Positions 20,736 through 32,944 of a DNA stretch of 64,000 bases are shown here, piece after piece; the first letter of the stretch is position 1, and every line of letters starts with the position of its first letter. Made by a program: the position numbers and the translations under genes. Origin of the DNA: Neoceratodus forsteri (Eukaryota; Chordata; Ceratodontiformes; Ceratodontidae); NCBI GenBank assembly GCA_016271365.2, contig CM057452.1, positions 1,239,905,001 through 1,239,969,000 on the forward strand, given 5' to 3'. Under the pieces are notes generated by a model. That model did no database searches, had not been told where the DNA came from, and was given only the letters and a program-made list of their open reading frames with translations.

Positions 20736-23480
20736 TCTGTTCCTGAATGCCCATTCCTTAAATCTCTCCAAATTATTGGAATTGGATGCTAAAAGTAAAC
20801 TTTTAAATGTGGGTATAATTGTAATAACAGAAACCTGGTGGGATTCATATTCTCAGTGGAACCAAAGAATATCAGGCTATAAACTTTACTATAAAAACAG
20901 AGTGGATAAGAAAGGTGGTGGGGTTTGTCTCTATATCAGAGATGATATCTCCTCTTACAAACTTTCAGTTCAAAATAATTCTGAAAGCATTTAGGTGGCT
21001 GTTCAGTTGAAGGGGCTTCCTCAAATAATTATTGGCAACTGTTATAACCCCCTGATGTCTGATTCTTTATATAAGAATGCTTTGTTAAATGATATTGCTC
21101 ATGTCTCTAATCATAGGGATGTAATAATACTGGGAGATTTCAATATGCCACACATAGATTGGTCCACTAATACAAGTAAAAGTAAACAGGACACTGACTT
21201 TTTGTCAGTATTAACAGATAATAGTCTATCACAACTCATCTCTTCCCCTACTAGAGGAATTAATATTCTCGATCTTCTTATTTCGAACATGAGACACAAA
21301 CTCTCCAACATCCACATTTTGGACTCATTGGGGAATAGTGACCACTATTCAATTTTGTTTGACCTACTGGGAGATCATTATAGTTTAAAAAACAAGTCAA
21401 CATATAAAAACTATGATACTACTAATTTAAACACCATCATTGATAAAATCAGTAACATACAGTGGGAAAAGGCCTTCCAGGGACTTTCAACTAATGAGGC
21501 ATGGATCTCATTAAAAAAACTTAATTCATTCCCTTGAAGACAAATATGTACCTATAAAAACCAAATAGAATAAAAAGGGTAGGATTCCCAAATGGTAGAA
21601 TAAATTCAGTAGAACAAAAATTAATAATAAGGACAAACTCTTTAAAAATCTAAAATCTGGTCAATATAAGGGCAATAGTGTAGTTTTCTCTAAGTATAAA
21701 AAATCACTACTAAATTGAAATATACGATTAAGCAAGCCAAAATGAAAATTAAATTTAAATTGGCTCATACAAAAGATTGATACAAAGCACTTTTTTCTTA
21801 TTTAAATAATAAAAAGGGTAATTCACGCAAGGTAGGTCCTCTTACACATAACGGTACTCCTATGCAGTTAGACTCTGGTATGGTTAACCTTTTCAATACA
21901 TACTTTTGTTCAGTTTTCACTAAAAAAAGCTCCCATTCCCTTATAAAAAGTTCTGGCCCTCATTTGGAACCAACCCAGATGTATAGCATTAATGTTTCAG
22001 ATATTATCCCACTTCTTAAATCATTAAAGAAAACCATAAGCCCTGGACCCGATCAAATCAGTGCTTGATTCCTTATTGAAGCTGCTGAAGTATTAGCTAT
22101 TCCATTAGAAATAATTTTCAATAAATATCTTCATAAATCAGAAATCCCCGCTGATTGGTTGACAGCATTTGTTACCCCAATCCATAAAAAAGGTAGTAAG
22201 TCTGATGTCCAGAATTATCACTCTATTAGTCTTATATCAATTATTTGTAAAACTATGGAAAAAATGATAAAATAATTTCTCGAAAAAGAAATGATAGAAC
22301 TTAACATTGACGATTCCACACAGCACAGATTTAGAACAGGTCATTCTTGCACTTCAAACTTATTATCTTTTTATAATAACATTAGTCAGGGCCTTGACAA
22401 TAAACACCAGCTAGATGTTATTTTACTGGACTATAGCAAGGCCTTTGACAAAGTCCCACATGGTAACCTCATTAAAAAATTGAATCCTTGGGCTTCTCCT
22501 ACCAACTAGTTAATTGGGTAAGTGCATGGTTGACCAATAGATCTCAGAGCGTTGTCTTAAATGGCTGCTCTTCTGATCCAGGTGTATTTACTAGTGGGGT
22601 TCCGCAGGGATTGGTGTTGGGCCCAATTCTGTTCAACATTTATATTAGCGATATGCAAATAACCACCAAGAATTGGCTATCCAAATTTGCAGATGATTCA
22701 AAGCTTGGGGGTCCTGTGAATAATCAATTAGATTCTGATTCACTCAAATTAGATTTGCAGCAGGTTGAAAAATGGGCCATTGACAACAAGATGGAATTTA
22801 ACTTTGAAAAGTGTGTGGTTTAGCATTTTGGGACTCATAACCCTAGAAACAAATATTATATTAATAATACTCTGTTGAAATCCACTGATTTGGAAAGGGA
22901 CCTGGGTATATTAGTTAATTCAAAACTTACACCAGCTGACCACTATATAAAAGTGACCAACTTAACAAATGGGTTACTCAGACAAATTCAGCGCTCCTTT
23001 GTCACTAAAGCCGAACAATGTATAATTACTCTTTATAGAACTTGTGTCAGACCCTTTATTGACTATGGGTCCCCTTTTGGAGCCCTCACCTTAAGTCAGA
23101 TATTGATCGACTGGAGAGAATACAAAGACGTGCAACTCGGATGGTCCCAAGATTAGCAAATAGGCCTTATCAATCAAGACTTACTGCTATGGGTTTACGT
23201 TCTTTACCTAGTAGAAGAACTAGAGGGGACCTACTTTTAATATACAAGTTACAAAAAAATTTAGATCTCATGAATAAATGTGGGCTCGTTCCTGACACCA
23301 GGTGAATTGTTCCTAGATGTCACACCAAGCAGCTCATTGTGCCAAAGGAAGAACTAATCTTAGACTTAATTTTTTCCTCAGTGAGGGAGCCTCGACTATG
23401 GAATAAACTACTGCAGGAATTGGTAGATTCTGGCAATATCGAAGCATTTAAAAAGGGACTCGACAACTAGTTAACCCAGA
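20736..23480 (+). pseudogene. CR1 LINE with endonuclease and RT, most complete CR1 here
   Basis: EN at 20,776-21,537 (VIVITETWWDS-like, KKGGGVCLYIRDD, VIILGDFNMPHIDW, SPTRGINILDLLIS, NSDHYSILF; the catalytic SDH is present), split by one stop at about 20,992. The linker 21,540-21,860 has many stops. RT covers 21,862-23,156: ISPGPDQIS, VILLDYSKAFDKV, SGVPQGLVLGPILFN, KFADDSKLGG (FADD at 22,686-22,697 intact), LYRTCVRPFIDYG. The last exon-like stretch to 23,470 (REPRLWNKLLQELV, FKKGL) is the normal CR1 C-terminus. Stops near 22,066, 22,275 and 22,822 and a frameshift near 22,490 inactivate it. In living copies EN nicks DNA and RT primes from the nick. Confidence 0.88.
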
Positions 23481-23489
23481 CTCACTTCT

Positions 23490-23990
23490 TATAAATTGTG
23501 CCCACACAATGTGGGAGGAATCTAGATGGGCCTATGTCTTCTTTTTTTGAAATAAACCTAGTAAACCTAGTAAGAGGGGACCTGTTGTTGTTAAATAGAA
23601 TTTTTAAGGATGAGGAATTGCAGAAAGATCTGGGCCTGAAATATAAAGAATCCACATACTTTTTAAGGGGTAATACTTGGCAGTTAGTCGAGGTACATTG
23701 CAAAACTAATTTATGGAGCTATAGTTTTAAGCCTAGGACTGTTAGAAAATGGAATAGATTACCAGAAGAAGTGGTCCAGGCACCCAGTTTGAACTCTTTT
23801 AAGACCAAATTGGATCTTCATCTGATAGTTGATCACTCAGGTGTCCTCCACTGAAAGCTGGGGACAATATATATGGGCTAATGCCTTATGTTGTCTTGTA
23901 CCCCTAGTATGATACCTAGGTTCATAGGTTTGGTTTCAAGTTCAGAAGGCCGAGGTCAATGAATGAACTTGCCACCTTACCGCGGTGGAG
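23490..23990 (+). pseudogene. Second CR1 3'-end fragment
   Basis: A 118-codon frame (23,498-23,854) contains RGDLLLLNRIFKDEE and VRKWNRLPEEVVQAPSLNSF, the C-terminus of a CR1 ORF2. The element just upstream already ends with the equivalent segment (WNKLLQELV...FKKGL at about 23,400-23,470). This is thus a separate, strongly 5'-truncated copy stacked on the first. The tail to about 23,990 is 3' UTR-like (ACCTAGGTTCATAGG). Confidence 0.75.
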
Positions 23991-24009
23991 CACAGAAATT
24001 TTTTAGCAC

Positions 24010-25168
24010 CCATAAATATGTCTAAATTTTTTTTTAAAACCGACATACTTCCACTTTCAACCACAGATCTTGGCAGTACATTCCAAGCATTTACCACACT
24101 CTCTGGGTAAACCATTGACTCCTTCTTACTGTATTATTCGTTTCTCCTATGAGCCTAAAATTATGTGACCTTGTATTCTTATGATGTTATGTATTTCTAT
24201 TTGGGCCAATATGCTCGAATAATTCTGGATTTGTAAATACCATAAAAATCAAGCATAGCTCTCCTCTTAGACATCTGTAATCCATAAAATATAGTTTTAA
24301 AGACCAAAGTCTATTGTGATATTGTAATCCTTTTACCTCCCTTATTTGTTTAATTACTTTCCTTTGTACTCTTTCAATTCTGTCTTCCTTTCATGGAATA
24401 TGGAGCACTAAAGGGAAAACAGTATTCAATATATGGGTGTACCAGAGCTGTATACAGGGGAAGAATAACTGAAGAATCCCTACTATTCATTGATCTTAGG
24501 ATACAATGTATAATTTGATTGCATCTCCTGACAAGTTTGTCAGTGTGAAAATCAAATTTCAAGTTATCAGATATCCAAATATCCAAATCTTTTTCATCAG
24601 TACAAACCTCTAGGTCAACATTGTTAATAATGTATTGATATTTTAAATTCTGTATTCTGAGGTGCATAAATTTACATTTTGGTTCATTAAAAAATAATTT
24701 ATGCTCATGTGCCCAATAAATCAAGTGGTTCAGACTGTCCTGAAAGATTTTTGCTGTTTCATCAGCATAAACAATGTCCCCCACCTTGCAGTCATCTGCA
24801 TATTTGCAGCACCGAGCTCCCACAGGCACTTGCATGGATGATAATAGTATATTAAACAAGGTGGGTCCCAAAACTGAGCCTTGTGGAACTCTACTGGATG
24901 CTTCTCCCCAAGCTGACCTAAAGCCACGTATCGACACACATTGAGATCTTTTACTTAGCCATGAGTTAATCCAATTTATAATATTAGGATGGATGTTAAG
25001 CCTTATTAATTCTTGGACTAAGATTTTAATAGAGACTGGCTCAAAGGCCTTTGAAAAATCCAAAAAGATCATATCCACTAGCATGCCTTTATCCAAGGCA
25101 GCACTAACTGGTTCAAAAAAGGACAACAGATTAGCCAAGCAAGATCTATGAAATGAATGACTTTGCAC
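24010..25168 (-). pseudogene. CR1 reverse transcriptase, long uninterrupted frame
   Basis: A 264-codon frame (24,374-25,168) on minus with MIFLDFSKAFEPV, RVPQGSVLGPTLFN and CKYADDCKVG (YADD at 24,791-24,802), then YTALVHPYIEYCFPFSAPY. All palm motifs are intact. The C-terminal tail (about 24,020-24,370) is frameshifted, and the 5' half of ORF2 (EN, RT block 1) is missing. It is 5'-truncated, which is the usual fate of CR1 copies, so it is not a functional gene. The 5' edge at about 25,168 abuts another CR1 fragment in the same direction. Confidence 0.86.
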
Positions 25169-25615
25169 TTCTTAGCATAGAATCTTAGTTGCCACACTTT
25201 TGACCACTCCTCAAGCTTTCTTCGATCTCCATTCATTTTTCCATATACACACACACCCCTCCCCTGGGGTGTCTACCCTACTGCAGATCTTTGTGTCATT
25301 TGCAAAATGGCACACCTTCACTTTTAGCCCCTCTGCAATGTTGCTAATAAAAGACATAGAGGACCAGTCCCAGTATTGATCCTTGTTTTACCCCGCTGGT
25401 CACCCTCTCTTCCTCAGAGTGAGCTCTGTTTACCAACACTGTCTGTTGTCTATCCCTCAACCAATTTCTTACCCAGTTTATTACCTTTGGACCCACTCCC
25501 ATGCTGTCCAGCTTATTTATGAGTCTCCTACGTGGAATGCTGTTGGAGGCCATACTGAAATCTAGGCAGGCTACATTCAAGGCTCCACCCAGATCTATCA
25601 AAAATAACAAGGCTC
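25155..25615 (-). pseudogene. CR1 reverse transcriptase fragment
   Basis: Frame 25,344-25,610 on minus shows NVACLDFSMASNSIPRRRL, MGVGPKVINWVRNWL and VTSGVKQGSILG. The part at 25,155-25,340 resembles LEEWSKVWQLRF-AKKCKVIHF, the segment after the FADD box. FADD itself is damaged by a frame break near 25,340. The subfamily is closer to the CR1 at 29,326-30,724 than to its left neighbour. Its 3' remainder was not found left of 24,010. Confidence 0.78.
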
Positions 25616-25619
25616 ATTT

Positions 25620-26859
25620 TACTTGAATACTGACTCCAGTTTGTACTACAAGTCAGGTTAAAATTGTAAAAATAAGTTTTAAAATGCCACCCCATAGACT
25701 TGCATGGAGCACGTCACTGCACTAGGCATATAATGATCTTACAAAACAAGGAAGTGGGGGGACAGTGTTGGTGATCAGGAAGTGGAAGGGATCAAGTGGC
25801 TAATCCCTGTCAGAAACAAATATGATCCATTCCCTTCCTTAAGGGGCTAAGGAGAACATTTTGCAACTACTACAGAGGAACTCCCAGTGAGGTAAGGGAG
25901 TCCCCTAATGATTTTGCAGGGCAAGGAAAAAAATCAGGGAAAGGTGCTCCTTAAACAAACAAGTAAAAATATTTGCTCATCATCATGTTAAATTACATTG
26001 TACTCTGTGTGTATATCACATGTATTAATGGTGTATTTGAATTTATGTAAAAAAATGCAAGCAATTTTACAAAGTTCAGAAATTTGAATGTGAAAAATAA
26101 TTTTTTTTTAAATATTTCTCTTTGATTTATTTTACAGCAAAGACTTCAAAATAATGTGCATAAATGCATAGCATTGCTTGAAAACGAATCAAATATGTAA
26201 GTGATGTAAAAAAATGAATTTAAATACTTTTTCTAATATTGTTGCACAAGTGGTAAAATTATCACGATACCCATAACTTCATCACAGTTGTTGTATTGTT
26301 AAAATGTTATTATCGTGACACCCCAATCGGAAAAAGCCACTGCTGCCAGCAACTTGACAATGTCCTCAGCAGACAGCTTCTTATCCCCACTCCTCTGTTG
26401 ACAATCAAGGTCACACACAAGATTCAGCCCCCGCTCCTCTCAGCTCAACCACTTTTCCCAAACCAAGGACAGGCAATGGGACCAACAAAACTATAGGTCT
26501 CAGAGAGACAGACCTGGGGGCATGGGTGCACACAATGGACAAATGAACAACACTATTAAGAGTAAACCCACTGCATAACAGCACCACTTAGTGGACATAT
26601 GGAAAATATCAACTATTTTTAGAAATATGCTTCCACATTACAAAACCTGCTACAAAACCCTGTCAAAATGTGTATTTATTTCTTAATAAATGCCAGCCAC
26701 CGAGTCATAGCAATAATGCATCCCAGGGTGTGTGTCATGCCGGGATAATGTCACTTCTCGGGTGTTGGATGCACTCAGCCTCATTCTGCATATGCCAAGA
26801 GGCAGTGGCACATGAACTGCCCTTTTTTGAGAAAGTAGATCATTTTTGCAGTTTATTTT
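25620..26859. other. No gene seen; AT-rich intergenic sequence
   Basis: No coherent frame. A hairpin is made by ATTATCACGATA near 26,258 and TATTATCGTGAC near 26,309. The second arm is followed by ACCCC, which is faintly reminiscent of a hAT end, but no partner terminus or duplication was found. Confidence 0.5.
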
Positions 26860-27060
26860 GCCACTCCCTATTAAAAATAAAAAAATTAAAAACACTAACC
26901 CCAATTTCACCAAAACTGGTAGATCAAGAAAACATGTGCCAGAATACATACATAAGAAAATGTTATATAAATCCATCAAGGAATGGCCAAGATTTAAGTG
27001 GAATAAAATCATGATTTAACATTAAAGTGCCTGCTGAACCCTAACTATAGTGTAACTATC
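26860..27060 (+). mobile_element. Terminal fragment of the unrecognised dispersed repeat
   Basis: Positions 27,013-27,060 match the terminal motif of copies 2 and 3: TTTAACATTAAAGTGCC then GAACCCTAACTATAG. Upstream AT-rich sequence is too diverged to align by eye. Unlike copies 2 and 3, no simple repeat follows, so this is a diverged or truncated fourth copy. Confidence 0.5.
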
Positions 27061-27454
27061 ATGGTACTGTATTTTACAATGTGTTCCTGAATACTGGAAA
27101 ATCAAGTGATTTTTCACTTTCCAGCAAACAGTGTCACAGCTGACATCAGCATTACTTGATTACACCAAATTCCCCACATAAGTGCATTTTTATGGATCTT
27201 CCTTTTTTTTTGTTAATTGAAAACATTTCAAAAGACTTTGTTCATTTTGTCTCTTCCTGCAGCAAGATCATAATCTTCTGCAAACACCACCATAACATGT
27301 TGCTTAGAAAATTATGTCACAAGCAGAGAATTATGAGCAGATGGAAAAAATGATGTCTAAGGGGCAAAGAAAAAAATCCAATTATCTTGATAATTTCTAG
27401 TTGCAAGATAAGCAACACCAGAGAAAGGAACTGTGTCTGGAAACCCCAGGACAA

Positions 27455-27540
27455 GCATGAGAGATGGTAGCTCAGTGGTTAGAACATCGGGAAGGTATTC
27501 TGAGGACCTGGGTTCAGTACCAGTTGGGTCACATTATTTC
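27455..27540 (+). mobile_element. tRNA-derived SINE head
   Basis: GATGGTAGCTCAGTGGTTAG is a good RNA polymerase III A box and GGTTCAGTACC a B box, about 35 bp apart as in a tRNA. The acceptor stems do not pair and no anticodon arm is evident, so it is not a tRNA gene. The sequence after 27,540 lacks a clear tail. It differs from the SINE at 50,616. Confidence 0.72.
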
Positions 27541-27836
27541 TTTCTCACAACAATTTGTTGAGAAAGAGACAGCTTTTCATGCAAATGTCTTTAGAAATAA
27601 AGAACTGAATGTCCTAAGATTTCTATGGGAGGGGAATATTATGAAACAGTCCAGCTGATGCAAACCATTGTTGTTTTTCAGGAAACTGGGAAATTTATAA
27701 GTACAATACATTATCTCAATGGTAATATTAGTGGTGCACAATTAATGGTATTCCATCTAGTTTCAATTACCAGATTTCAAGCTGTATTACCATTTACACA
27801 AAGCTGCTGTTCCACCATTATAACTATTTACTATTA

Positions 27837-28591
27837 CTCCTGAGGTCTGATTATGAGACGGATGGTGCTCCTCACAGATGTATGTGAGTTGCTCCATGCA
27901 GCCGCTACGCTGGGGACCCTGCACCATATTCCAGGACAAGCAGGGTCCCCAGCACCTACATCTGTAACTTACAGCAGCTGCTGGCTAGCACCAAAGGAAT
28001 AGTGCACCAGACCAGGGTGGTGCAAGTCAGGGCACGCAATCTACTGCCCCCGGAGCCCCCCACCCTGAAACTCACACACACACATGGGGGCATTGGGGGG
28101 GCTGGCTGGTTGGCATAGATGATTGGGGGTGCATGTCTGACAACAGACCTGGGAGTCTACGAAGTTCAGGGGGTGTGAAGCATGACAGATCAGGGGGGCA
28201 TGGGGAGCACATCCATGTAATTTCTGCAGTGTTACAGGGGGGACATCCATCACTGTGCCAGAACTGATGCCCCTTAGACCACCTTCTAGCTGGTCTAATC
28301 CCGCTATGCCATACCAGATCCTGGAATGGCGTAAGTTTGTTATGGCAGCCACCCTTCTGGAATAGGGCACAGTTGTTGCCATAACCCACCCTTGTGCCAT
28401 GCCGCTGTGGATTGCAGGTGTAGTGGGTGGCGTAGCCCACCATTGTTGCCACCTACATATGGCATGGTGCAGGTCACCTTCTGGAACTGCAGCTTGCATT
28501 ATGCCTGGCGTAAGGTGTGATTTGTGCCATGGGGTTTGGTGTAAATCACCCTACATCAGGCATAACATGGCTTGGAATCAGGCCCCTAGTA
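27837..28591. mobile_element. Candidate non-autonomous Harbinger element
   Basis: GC-rich, non-coding block of 755 bp. The right end, read inverted, is GGGGCCTGATTCCAAGCCA (28,569-28,587) and the left shows GAGGTCTGATTATGAG (27,842-27,857). The left end of the coding Harbinger at 56,279 is GGGGTCCGATTACAAGACA, the same pattern. TTA at 27,834-27,836 and 28,592-28,594 could be the 3-bp duplication of this superfamily. An internal inverted repeat GCTGGGGACCCTGC / GCAGGGTCCCCAGC lies near 27,909-27,960. Boundaries are tentative. Confidence 0.5.
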
Positions 28592-29325
28592 TTATGCCCT
28601 GTTTTTTTCATGTGTGTGCATGTGTGCCACAGGGTAAAAGGTGTGCAGTAGCCTGTCTGAAGCATGGAGGGCAAAGCCATAAATTCATGATGGCTACAGC
28701 CCTAGTGTCAGCCTGCTAGAGAAATAAGAGGACATACATGTTGAGAGGTACAAAGAGTAAATAAAAAAAATGCTTACACATTGGTCTTAGAACACTGGTT
28801 GCAGATTAATAGTTCCACCACAGGTCAGACAATCAGCTTTGCTGTGCATGATACTTGCAACTTAGGTTTGTACCTCAAATCAGCAGCAGGAAGATGAGGA
28901 ATAGACATTCCAGAGAACATTCTTCTCTTCTGGGGATGAAGGGTGCCAGTCCCCAAAATGATACCTCTCACAAAGGTGACCACAGGTGGCAGTGCAGACA
29001 AGGGACATTGAGTGTAATGGAGGGAACAGGGGTGTGCAAATCCTATTGCCTCCTGTCCAGGGCAAGTAATTTTCCTTGAAGAGCAAGTACAAAAAGAGAG
29101 CTAATTTCATTGTAATGAATAGCGGCAAGTGAAAACTCAGCTACAGTCATTGCTGGGTAAGTCCTGAAAGTTTTGATTTGAACACCCCTGGGAGGACATC
29201 TGCTGGCTCTACACTTGCACGTGGTGGTACGTGCAAACTTTGGGGCCTTTGCCACCAATATCCTTGGGGGCAAGAAGAAATGAAGAAAAAGACTCTCATG
29301 ACAGGCAGCTGGCACTTTTGAGCCC
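28592..29325. other. No gene or element recognised
   Basis: Mixed-composition sequence with a short GTGTGTGCATGTGTG tract near 28,611. Frames here are short and overlap on both strands without family-like motifs. Confidence 0.5.
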
Positions 29326-30724
29326 ATTCCCCCACAGACCATAGAAACATATAAACATAGACTTTGACAGCAGATAAGGACCACTTGGCCCACCCATTCT
29401 GCTCATTTTCCTACCTATTGGATAAGCTGCAGATTCTAGTTAGCCAACAGCCTACTTCCTGCAACCCCCCACTATAATTGCCTTATGTCTGTCCCATGCA
29501 TGTTTGAATTCCACCACTGTTTTAGACCCCACAACCTCTCCAGGAAGGTGGTTCCATGCGTCCACCACTCTCTCCATGAAAAAGAATTTCCTCATATTAC
29601 CCCTGACCCGTCCCCCCTCTAACTTTAAATTGTGCCCCCTTGTTCTTACACATCTCTTTTTCTGAAAGATGCTACCCTCCTGGACTTTGTTGATTCCCTT
29701 GAGGTACTTAAAAGTTTCTATCATGTCCCCCCATCCCTCCTTTCATCAAGGGTATACATATTAAGCTCTCTCAGTCTCTCTTCATATGGTTTCTGATGTA
29801 GACCCTGCACCATTTTAGTTGCCCTCCTCTGGACTGGTTCCATTCTGTCTATGTCCTTGCATAGATGAGGTCTCCAAAACTGCATGCAGTACTCCAGATG
29901 GGGTCTCACCAACTGTCTGTACAGAGGGATAACCACTTCCCTTTTTCTACTTGTGATGCCCCTCCCTATGCATCCCAGTATCCCCCTGGATTTTCTTACT
30001 GACTTATCACATTGCTTACCCACCTTTAGGTCATCTGATATGACTACACCCAGATCCCTTTCCATTTTTGTTGTTGTTAGTATCTCACCCCCCACTGTGT
30101 ACTCTTCCCCTGGGTTTTTGTTTCCCAGGTGCATTACCTTGCACTTCTTAGCATTGAATCTAAGCTGCCATACATTTGACCATTCCTCTAACCTTGCCAA
30201 GTCCCTTCTCATCCTTTCCACCCTACCTTGTGCATCAACTCTGTTGCAGATCTTTGTGTCATCTGCAAAGAGACATACCTTTCCTTCCAGACCCTCTGCA
30301 ATGTCACCTATAAAGACGTTAAAGAGGACTGGACCCAGTACTGAGCCCTGAGGTACTCCACTAATAACCCCCTTTCTTCAGAATGTGTTCCATTCACTAT
30401 TACCTTCTGTGTCCTGTTGTGTAGCCAGTTTGCTACCCAGGCTACCACCCTGGCACCCACTCCCAGGCTGGCTAACTTGATTATTAATCTTTTGTGCGGG
30501 ACTGTGTCAAATGCCTTGCTTAAGTCTAGGTAGGCCATATCCACAGCCCCTCCCTGGTCTATTACTTTGGTCACCCAGTCAAAGAAATCTATTAGATTCA
30601 TCTGACATGACCCTCCTGCTGTGAATCCATGCTGCTTTGGGTCCTGTACCCCTCTGGCCTCTAAGTACTGAACAATTAATAGATCTTGTTCTAGAGACAG
30701 CAGCCCCAAAGGACGCCATCTCAA
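29326..30724 (-). pseudogene. CR1 LINE, 5'-truncated, well-preserved
   Basis: Three frames on minus: 30,308-30,724 (KQHGFTAGGSCQMNLIDFFD, YLDLSKAFDTVPHKRL), 29,721-30,221 (LARLEEWSNVWQLRF, KKCKVMHLGNKNPG, LYRQLVRPHLEYCMQFWRPH, VQRRATKMVQGL) and 29,452-29,724 (FFMERVVDAWNHLPGEVV). The box FADDTK lies at 30,258-30,269 between the first two frames and is intact. Frameshifts lie near 30,310-30,365 and 29,722. The 3' UTR ends at about 29,326 with CATAGAAACATATAAACATAG on the plus strand, the characteristic CR1 terminus. It lacks EN and RT block 1. Confidence 0.9.
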
Positions 30725-31684
30725 GGAGTACCATCATGTGGCTGCTGACAGGAACCTGATCATTGGGGCTGGGTGATAGGGAGGACCATGGGCGATGGGA
30801 TAAACAGAATAATAAAACTGTTTCACCATAAATGTACAAACCCCTACCTAGTAAAATAAGGCTCATCTGAAAGAATAACAGAGGGCAAAAACAGTACCAG
30901 AAAACTGGATATACGCCTACAACCATCCCTCCATTTTAATGTTTTTCTGTCCTAATTATAAGTACTGCAGGATACTGAATTAGAAAACAATATATACATT
31001 TGTTTAAACCACACACACTGGCAGTCACCAAGCCAGTCCTGTTGTGCTGTCTGATTGTAATTGCAAGTGTTTTAGAAGCATACCCTCATTGCATTATTCC
31101 AATACATTTTCATTTTGCTCTAAACTGTATTAGTCCAAAAATTCCTTTTTAAGCTCCTTATCTATATATTTTCATTGTGAAAAACAATTCTATATTTGGA
31201 ATGCGATTGTGTAAAACTACAGAAGAGCAAGCATCTCCCTTCACTTGTGTGTCCTTGCAATTTATATGCTGGGGCTAGATAAACTGTGTGAAGAAACCAG
31301 CAACACAAATTTTGTAAGTATGATAAATGAAATGATTTTTTTTTTATTCGTACACATGCACAAAAATAAAATGTAAAACTGACTGGGTGTCACCAACTGT
31401 GCCGGAAGACGTGTTATCACTTTTGTTCTAGAAGAAAAAAAAGTCAGACATTACACCAAAACAAGCAAAGTAACATTATGCTAAATTCAATTAATATAAA
31501 CAAAAATGTTATACTGTATCACAAAATAACAGGAAAAAAGAGCTGGGGAAGAGCAACTGAAATACGCACACCTGCAGCTAGTGCGAGTATTTAAAGAGCA
31601 GCCACGCAGGTGCTAGCTCACCCCTAGAGTCAGTTAAATTCCCTGCTCCTCCCTTGCATGCCTCTCGTGTCCCTAATATTTTTG
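30725..31684. other. No gene seen; AT-rich
   Basis: Short frames only. A T-run at 31,338-31,347 follows AAATGAAATGA and could be an eroded retroposon tail, but no body is recognisable. Confidence 0.5.
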
Positions 31685-32650
31685 GCAGGATTAAAAAATT
31701 TACAGTTTTACTGTTCATGAGATGGTGTGAAAAAACAGTAATGTTGAACAACTGGAGTGAAAACATGAAAAATTTGGTGAAGTTACGAGTGTGCGTATAA
31801 ACTTGGCAACACATGCTCATAATTGCACCATTTTGTGGATTTTTTTTAACCAAATTTTCAACATGGTCTTTTTGGGATCTCCTCTCATGAACAGTGGCAC
31901 TCTGATTTTGTTAATCCATCCCAAAAGTTGATTGTGCACAGCGATCATGTCTTTCTGTGCCTCAGGTGTAAAACCACTTTTTGGGCAGGATTTGAAAAAT
32001 TACAGCTGTACTGTTCATGAGGCAGTGTGAAAAAATGGCATTGTAGAAAATTTGGAGTGAAAATATAAAAAAAATTGGTGAAGGTACAAGCATGCACAGA
32101 AATTGCTCAACACACGCTCATAACACAGCCATTTTTTGGAATTTTTTCACCATAATTTCAACATGAGCTTTTTGGGACTTCCCTCATAGACAGTGGCAAA
32201 CTGATTTTATTAATCCATCTCAAAAATCAATTGCACACAGTGATTGTGCCATTCTGCACCTCAGGTGCAAAACCACATTTCAGGCAGGATGTGAAAAATG
32301 ACAGCTGTACTGTTGATGAGGTGGTGTGAAAAAATGGCAATGTTGAAAATTTGTAGTGAAAATATAAAAAATTGGCGAAGTTACGAGCATGAATAGAAAC
32401 TGAGCAATGCTCGCTCATAACGTGGCCATTTTTTGTAATTTTGGCCCCAAATTTTCAACATGGGCTTTTTGGGACCACACCTCATGAATAGTAGCACTGT
32501 CATTTCATTACTTGGTCCCAAAAGGTGATTCTGAGCAATGAATGCAAAATCATCTTTCGGGACTGAGAAACAAAATGACAGTGACAGTGTTCATGAGGTG
32601 CAGTCCCAAGAACCCCATGTTGAAAATTTGGGGGCACAATTACAAAATAT
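31685..32650. repeat. Tandem hairpin array, period about 300 bp
   Basis: GGCAGGA anchors at 31,684, 31,984 and 32,283 give periods of 300 and 299 bp. Each unit has ACTGTTCATGAGGTGGTGTG-like text followed about 170 bp later by its inverse complement (CACCTCATGAACAGT-like), with AAAATTT...AAATTTTCAACATG flanks. Each unit can thus fold into a long imperfect hairpin. A half unit closes the array at about 32,570-32,650. Confidence 0.82.
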
Positions 32651-32792
32651 GGCTGAGATATCAACCTAAGTTGAAGCCCTCCCATTGATTCCCATTATAT
32701 GGTACTTGCTAGATTCTTCAGTTCACAGTTTGGCTTTGAAGAGTACAGACGTGTCCCGGTCAAGAAGAAGATGACAGCGCTGACCTTCGGAG

Positions 32793-32944
32793 GTAAGTAT
32801 GGAGTAAGGGAAGGGTGGGAGTTTGGTGCTCAGTGGGAGGGTGGGGATGGGGAAGAGTGCAGTGGGGAGATGATGATGGACATTTTTCTTTTTTCAGAGG
32901 CAAAATAAAAAAAACACTTCGGGGATGGTTTTCTTTTTTTGCAG
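32793..32944 (+). promoter_or_regulatory. Splice-signal module, copy 2
   Basis: Donor GGAG|GTAAGTATGG, acceptor 1 TTTTTCTTTTTTCAG 105 bp from the donor, and acceptor 2 GGTTTTCTTTTTTTGCAG 47 bp further. Each has a clear pyrimidine tract. Equivalent sites lie in copies 1 and 3. Confidence 0.65.

Noticed and set aside
26246..26330. Possible hAT terminus (TATCGTGACACCCC)
   Set aside because: No second terminus and no 8-bp duplication found.
27464..27535. Possible tRNA gene
   Set aside because: A and B boxes are present, but no acceptor stem or anticodon arm can be formed. It fits a SINE head better.
32699..32908. 69-codon frame as a host or transposon protein
   Set aside because: It reads through a strong splice donor and an acceptor, and copy 3 has a stop in the shared part. 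It is kept only as a possible exon.
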